The notes beneath the pieces are model-generated. The model ran no database searches and was not told the DNA's origin. It was given only the letters and a program-made list of their open reading frames with translations. A program made the translations under genes and the position numbers. Of a stretch of DNA of 64,000 nucleotides, positions 59,459 to 64,000 are shown one piece after another. Where the stretch lies: NCBI GenBank assembly GCA_028641055.1, contig CM054061.1, forward strand, positions 112,538,019 to 112,602,018. Direction: 5' to 3'. Each line of letters begins with the position of its first letter. Positions within the stretch are counted from its first letter, which is position 1. This DNA comes from Alopecurus myosuroides. Taxonomy: Eukaryota > Streptophyta > Magnoliopsida > Poales > Poaceae.

Positions 59459-60639
59459 TCATCCGTAGCCATCGTGCATGTCGAACTCACCCAGCTGGCT
59501 AAGTGTATGCGGGTCCACGTGCCCGAGCGTGGTCGGCGGAGACCTACGGTTGGATAAGACTGGTACATGTGGGTCCACGGCCATGACGGTGGTAGACGAG
59601 AAGCTAGTTCCGCCATGACGCCCGTTTTCATTTGGGTCCAGGTGGCACAAAGGCGACGGACGCAGGCTAAGAGTGGTACATGTGGGTCCACAACCCTGAA
59701 GGGGATGGATGCAAAGCTAGATGGGCATATAAACTGTTGCATGTGGGTCCACATGCTCGAAAGGTGGCAGACCTAGAAGGCTTAGAGTGGTACATGTGGA
59801 TCCACAACCCTGAATGTAGTTGATGCAAAGCTAGATGGTCATATCAACTGTTGCATGTGGGTCCACGTGTCCGAACGGCGGTGGTGGCAGACCTAGATGG
59901 CTTAGAGTCGTACATGCGGGGTCCACAACCCTAAAGGTGACGAATGTAAAGATAGCTTTGCATAGCGATTGTTGCATTTGGGTCCACGCGCCCGAAAGGT
60001 GGTGGTGGCGGACCAAGATGGCTAAGAGTGGTACATGCAGGTCCACAGCCCTGGATGTGATGGATGCAACGGTAGATTATCATAGAAAGTGTTGCGTGTT
60101 GGTCCACGTGTCCGAAAGGTGGCGGAAGATGGCTAAGAATAGTACATGCTGGTCTAGAACCCTGGAGGCGATGGATGCAACGCTAGATGGGCATAGAAAC
60201 TGTTGCGTGTGGGTCCACGTGACCGAAAGTGGTACATGCGTGTAAGCAATCCTGAAGGTGATGAATGTAGATCTATATGGGCATAACAACTATTGCATGT
60301 GGGTCCACAAACCTGTAGGCGATGGATGCAATGCTATAAGGGCGTGGCAACTGTTGCATGTGGGTCCACGTGACCGAACTCTAGTGGCGGCAGACCTAGA
60401 TTGGTAAGAGTTCTACCACCACCACCTTTCGGGCACGTGGACCACTTGCAGCAGTCGCTATGTTCTTGCGGGTCCACAACCCTGGAGGCGATGGATTCAA
60501 AGCTATATGAGCATAGCAACTGTTACATATGGCCCACGTGGGCCATAGCAATTGTTACATGTGGGTCCACGTGTTTAAGAGGTATCGGTGGCAGTCCTAG
60601 ATAGCTAAGAGCGGTACATGACGGTCCACAACCCTGAAG
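59459..60639. repeat. duplicated block, copy two
   Basis: Copy of 57553-58733. It ends at CCACAACCCTGAAG and is followed directly by a fragment of the 452-bp unit (CGTGGTCGGCGGAGACC). Confidence 0.88.
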
Positions 60640-60680
60640 CGTGGTCGGCGGAGACCTACGGTTGGATAAGACTGGTACAT

Positions 60681-61676
60681 GTGGGTCCACGGCCATGACG
60701 GTGGTAGACGAGAATATACCACCACTGCCATCCACCTAGCTGCACTCGGATTCGCTCCATTGCGCGCTTACAAAACCCCCGATCCACACCATACCACGGT
60801 TACCAAATCCCACCCCCCCACTCGCCCACGGCACAGAATCGCTGCCCCCGCTGCCGCGCCCACGTAATATTCGTCGCGCCGAAAAACCGTGTAACGCGCT
60901 TACCAAATTGTGTAACGCGCGCGCGCTCTGCCGCGGTACGATTTTTTTTTGGTTAATTGGTTGTCATCAGGGGCGGATCCAAGATTTAAACATAGGGGGG
61001 GCGAAGAAGACATTGACCAACATGAAAATATGTATATGTCTTGTATAAGTATACCATGGACATCAAATTCTAACATCATATGTTTTGGAGTTGAATAGAA
61101 AACTACATTTATGCTAGTTTGAATTGTATCTTTGCTCTCTGAGTTACAAATCCCAATTGACTTTTTCTAAAGAGGAAAAAAGGCCAGCAGTATGCACGAT
61201 TTGCCGAATGTGATTACTCTAGCCAAGGAAATTGTTTGACCTAGCTAAACTGGAACCGACAGCACTGTTTGACCTAGCCGAATGTGTACAAATTAAAATA
61301 GGGCGTGTTGCCGCTAAAAAAAACTGGTACGCTACTGTAACCCAATGACATGTGGGCCCAGGGGCCACCATTCAGTGGCAGCAACTGCATTGTAGTAACT
61401 GCAGAGGATCTGAACCCCACTTACATGCTGGCTCCACCGTGCCTGGGTCCACCTGTCATTGGGTCATATTGGAGCCGAGCGTGTGCTCGTAGTCGTGCAC
61501 CGAAGGGTCGCGCTGCCACAAAAAAATCTGAACGGGGTGGACGGCTGGTCTCCTTAAATTAAGCGTTAATAGCCATCGTCTCCTCCGCCTCCTCGTATTT
61601 CCAACCAACCGCTCCACTCCCGGCCCGGCGATTCTCTCCCACACCTTCCCTCACCCACGCGGTCCACTCCGGCGAC
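60681..61676. other. unique upstream region
   Basis: At 60971, CAGGGGCGGATCCAAGATTT followed by a G run looks like one end of a hAT-type element; no partner was seen. An inverted repeat (61340-61362 with 61442-61464) lies about 215 bases before the exon at 61677. No coding sequence was recognised. Confidence 0.4.
61340..61464. repeat. inverted repeat upstream of the 61677 exon
   Basis: ACCCAATGACATGTGGGCCC and its inverse, GGTCCACCTGTCATTGGGT, pair over about 22 bases with about three mismatches across an 80-base loop. Confidence 0.55.
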
Positions 61677-61919
61677 ATGAATCCCGACGGCGCAGGTGGA
61701 CGCAGCGGCGACGAGCACGGCGAGGAGCCGACCGCGCGGAAGGCGGTCATGGAGGCGCTGCAGGAGACGCCGCAGATCTCCACCAGCGCACCGGCGGTGG
61801 CTGCATGCGGCGGTGCTGGAGAGGCGGGCGGTTCTTCGTCGACCCGCAAGCGTCCAGTCGACATGGATAACATTGTCGACCTCGGCTACGACCCCGAGGA
61901 CACCGATTCGGAGATAGAG
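61677..61919 (+). CDS. first exon of an unrecognised host gene
   Basis: ATG in good context (GCGACATGAA) opens 81 codons that end at a consensus donor, GAGATAGAG then GTAAAA, in phase 0. The peptide starts MNPDGAGGRSGDEHGEE, has an Ala/Gly-rich middle and a nuclear-signal-like TRKRP, then an acidic end, NIVDLGYDPEDTDSEIE. GC content is high, as in grass first exons. Downstream exons were not found; two Helitron ends lie in the presumed intron. The exon may belong to a gene continuing beyond 64000 or be a captured piece. Confidence 0.55.
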
Positions 61920-62008
61920 GTAAAAACCCCGAAACTAGATGTGTTTTTTAGTACACAGTTCATGTCATGAGCAACGGGTTCTCCTTTTTCTCATCGTTGC
62001 ATACGTAA

Positions 62009-62037
62009 CTAGAAGGGGAAGGCGCGTTGCTGCGCCC
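62009..62037 (-). mobile_element. Helitron 3' terminus
   Basis: On the minus strand the stem GGCGC-AGCAAC-GCGCC is followed by TTCCCCTT, CTAG and a flanking T. It lies 90 bases into the presumed first intron of the gene at 61677. Confidence 0.6.
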
Positions 62038-62164
62038 GTTTGTTCCTTTTTGCCTGCTGATAAGGCATTGTCGAAGCAACTCGGATTTTCTCCCTCGGAT
62101 GTTCGCTCATGGTGGGTTGAACATAGGCATTTTTCCATCGGCTGACACATACACTTTGGTTATA

Positions 62165-62193
62165 CTAGTTAGTGTGCACGTGCAACGCACGTC
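62165..62193 (-). mobile_element. Helitron 3' terminus
   Basis: On the minus strand the stem ACGTGC-GTT-GCACGT is followed within about ten bases by CTAG and a flanking T. It is close in sequence to the end at 42428 and lies only 156 bases from the end at 62009. Confidence 0.6.
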
Positions 62194-63026
62194 TCTCGTT
62201 ATTCTTTTCCTTCTCTCGCTCAAGCATCCCTGATTCAAAACTATATTTATCCTTAGAGATTTTAATTTACATTTATCTAGAAAACCAACTGATTTTCATG
62301 TGTATTAATTTATTTCTTTTTGTTTTCTTTATCCTCTTCCATCCACTCAAGTATCTGCACATTGGCTTTAGTGCAGAACTTGAGACATTCAGTTTTTCGT
62401 ACTTCTTTTGTTACAGTTCATGTCTCTATTGCTTCCGTTTTGATTTCTAGAAGCAATTGGATGTATATTACATGTTTGCATAATTCAAATTTATGAATAT
62501 GCTCAATTGTATTAAATAGTATGTTTGGACCCAACAAAAGGGAAGAGCAAGAATATGCTCAATTGTATCAAATTTATGAATATGCTCAATTGTATTCAAA
62601 TTTAGCATCTTCATACCCAGTGTAAGAAAGAACAAGCAAAGTATGTAATCAAAATGTACAAAAGGTAAGAACAAGTACATTAAAAAACCATGCCAAATTA
62701 TGCCAATATAGTTATATGCAATCAATCTTTGCAAGAATAGCTTTCATCCTTCTGGAACTCCTCACTTGATTTACTCATGGAGTCATCATGGTGTTGTCAC
62801 AAATAATATGTAAATCTTTAGCAGAACTCGACCCACAATGGGTATTCGTTAGCAGCATATGTATTATTAGTATGCAAACCATTTTAATGCAACATCAGGA
62901 ACTCGACCCACAATGTTTTATACAGTATGTATGTTCTATTAATATGTGAATTAATATAGGTTTCATATGTCCTTTTAAATACTTGACATGCTTACAAGTA
63001 ATGTGAGTAATTATCTAGAGAATTTG
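62194..63026. other. AT-rich sequence, no gene seen
   Basis: GAATATGCTCAATTGTAT recurs three times between 62495 and 62600. Otherwise no feature was recognised. Confidence 0.4.
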
Positions 63027-63190
63027 GACCAGACATGTGACATGATCTGATGATCATTGCAAATTTAAAACGGAGCAGATAACAGTAAACCATTAGGTGA
63101 CCAGACACGTGACATGCTCTGATGAACATTCCAAAATTAAAATGAAGCAGATAAACCATTAGGTGACCAGACACGTGACATGCTCTGATT
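63027..63190. repeat. short tandem repeat, about 2.4 copies
   Basis: GACCAGACACGTGACATGCT with the following 45-50 bases, including GAAGCAGATAAACCATTAGG, repeats at a spacing of about 65-72 bp. Confidence 0.7.
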
Positions 63191-64000
63191 AAGGTGACTG
63201 TTTTCAACCGATGCGGACTTCTTCTTAGAGCCTCAAGGAGGCTTTAGAGAATTCTTTTTTCCTTAGTTCGTGAGTGATTTTTATTCCTGGAGGAAAGTTG
63301 GGTGAGAGCCGGCCTAAATATTTTGCCTAAAACAAACTTAGCTAGGTGCTGCAGCTATGAAATTACATGGTTGTCTACACAATAACATCGACTTTAGTTG
63401 AACTGAACAAATAAAAAAAAAAAAATTTAACGCTGGCAAAAACCTACCTCAAAGGTATTCTTTTGGTGATATATTTATCATTCGTAGGAATAATTTATGA
63501 AGAAGCTAAGCAGCACCATGAATCATCTTGGCACATAGTTCTAAAGCATTAGTCTTCAAATCTGAATCTTATGTTTAATTCACTCTGAAGTTTTGGGGTC
63601 ATTCTTTCCTAGAGCAGGTTTAGTCTGGCATTTTATATTGCAGCCTGCAATATCTCCAAGTTTAGAGCCTGGCCTAACTCATTATCTCAAAAAGAGACGG
63701 TTAATAACATCAATCTCACGTGTCATATCGGAGAAGATAGGTAGCATGTCAATGCTACCAGTAAAGGATGAAAATCTAGTCTTAATGGTCATGAGGAAAG
63801 CAAAGATAGCATCAAAATGTTGCTCACCACAGGTTAACTTTGGTATTTATCCATCACTTTGTCCATGTTGTACTTGCAGTAGATAATTTGTTCGTGCTAG
63901 GATGAACCCCAAAATAGCAGTAGATAGACTTTGTATTCAGCACATGAATTCGACATGAACTGGAAAAAAACATGAAACCAAAAGAAATCCATATAAGGAA
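63191..64000. other. AT-rich sequence to window end
   Basis: One open frame at 63593-63886 has no domain character. No terminus or RNA gene was recognised. Confidence 0.35.

Larger units (their letters stand above)
53755..60680. repeat. minisatellite complex based on GTCCAC motifs
   Basis: GGGTCCAC occurs at near 60-bp spacing through much of the region (for example 57778, 57840, 57953, 58013, 58076). Two types alternate: one followed by GTG(T/C)CCGAA, the other by AACCCTGGAGGCGATGGATG, giving a dimer of about 120 bp. Larger duplications are stacked on this: a 325-330-bp pair near 54360-54950, a 452-bp array, a 304-bp pair near 58921/59225, and a 1906-bp-spaced duplication. Short open frames on both strands follow the repeat and have no domain character. 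Confidence 0.85.

Noticed and set aside
55306..60245. Many 60-180-codon frames on both strands as genes
   Set aside because: They follow the minisatellite period, change strand freely and have repeat-derived composition.

Overview
This is a nested transposon landscape from a large grass genome, most likely Pooideae/Triticeae. The evidence is Tat-type Ty3/gypsy and Ty1/copia retrotransposons, LINEs with GT-AG plant gene fragments around them, CACTA elements, Stowaway and hAT-like MITEs, Helitron termini and a plant AP2/ERF gene. No bacterial, organellar, rRNA or functional tRNA gene was seen.

Layout. 1-7817: Ty3/gypsy element entering from the left, with gag-protease, most of pol deleted, a nine-exon antisense gene and a 3' LTR. 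7818-10981: LINE ending in 20 A's. 10982-11503: MITE-rich spacer. 11504-27029: Ty1/copia element split by a complete 10.1-kb CACTA element (13083-23208, TSD TCT). The CACTA carries a captured three-exon gene fragment and about 6.9 copies of a 673-bp tandem repeat. 27030-29750: decayed LINE. 29750-35698: second, decayed Tat-type gypsy interrupted by a 2.9-kb block with MITEs. 35699-41740: left end of a second CACTA family, carrying about 7 inverted copies of the same 673-bp repeat. 42400-51000: several Helitron 3' termini, all in minus orientation, with spliced-looking gene fragments on the same strand and a reversed copia LTR. 51985-52758: AP2/ERF gene, the only host gene that looks complete. 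53755-60680: 7-kb minisatellite complex built on a roughly 60-bp GTCCAC period, with 452-bp and 1906-bp higher-order duplications. 61677-61919: first exon of an unrecognised host gene, with two Helitron termini after it. The rest is AT-rich intergenic sequence.

The parts do not form one pathway; they record successive insertions. Best-supported is the CACTA nested in copia: removing it with one TSD copy restores the copia reading frame. Most interesting are three things: the spliced antisense gene of the gypsy element with its own TATA box; a 673-bp repeat shared by two CACTA families with different termini; and the cluster of same-orientation Helitron ends with gene pieces. Retrotransposon coding regions are mostly broken. 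All calls come from reading the sequence, without database searches.
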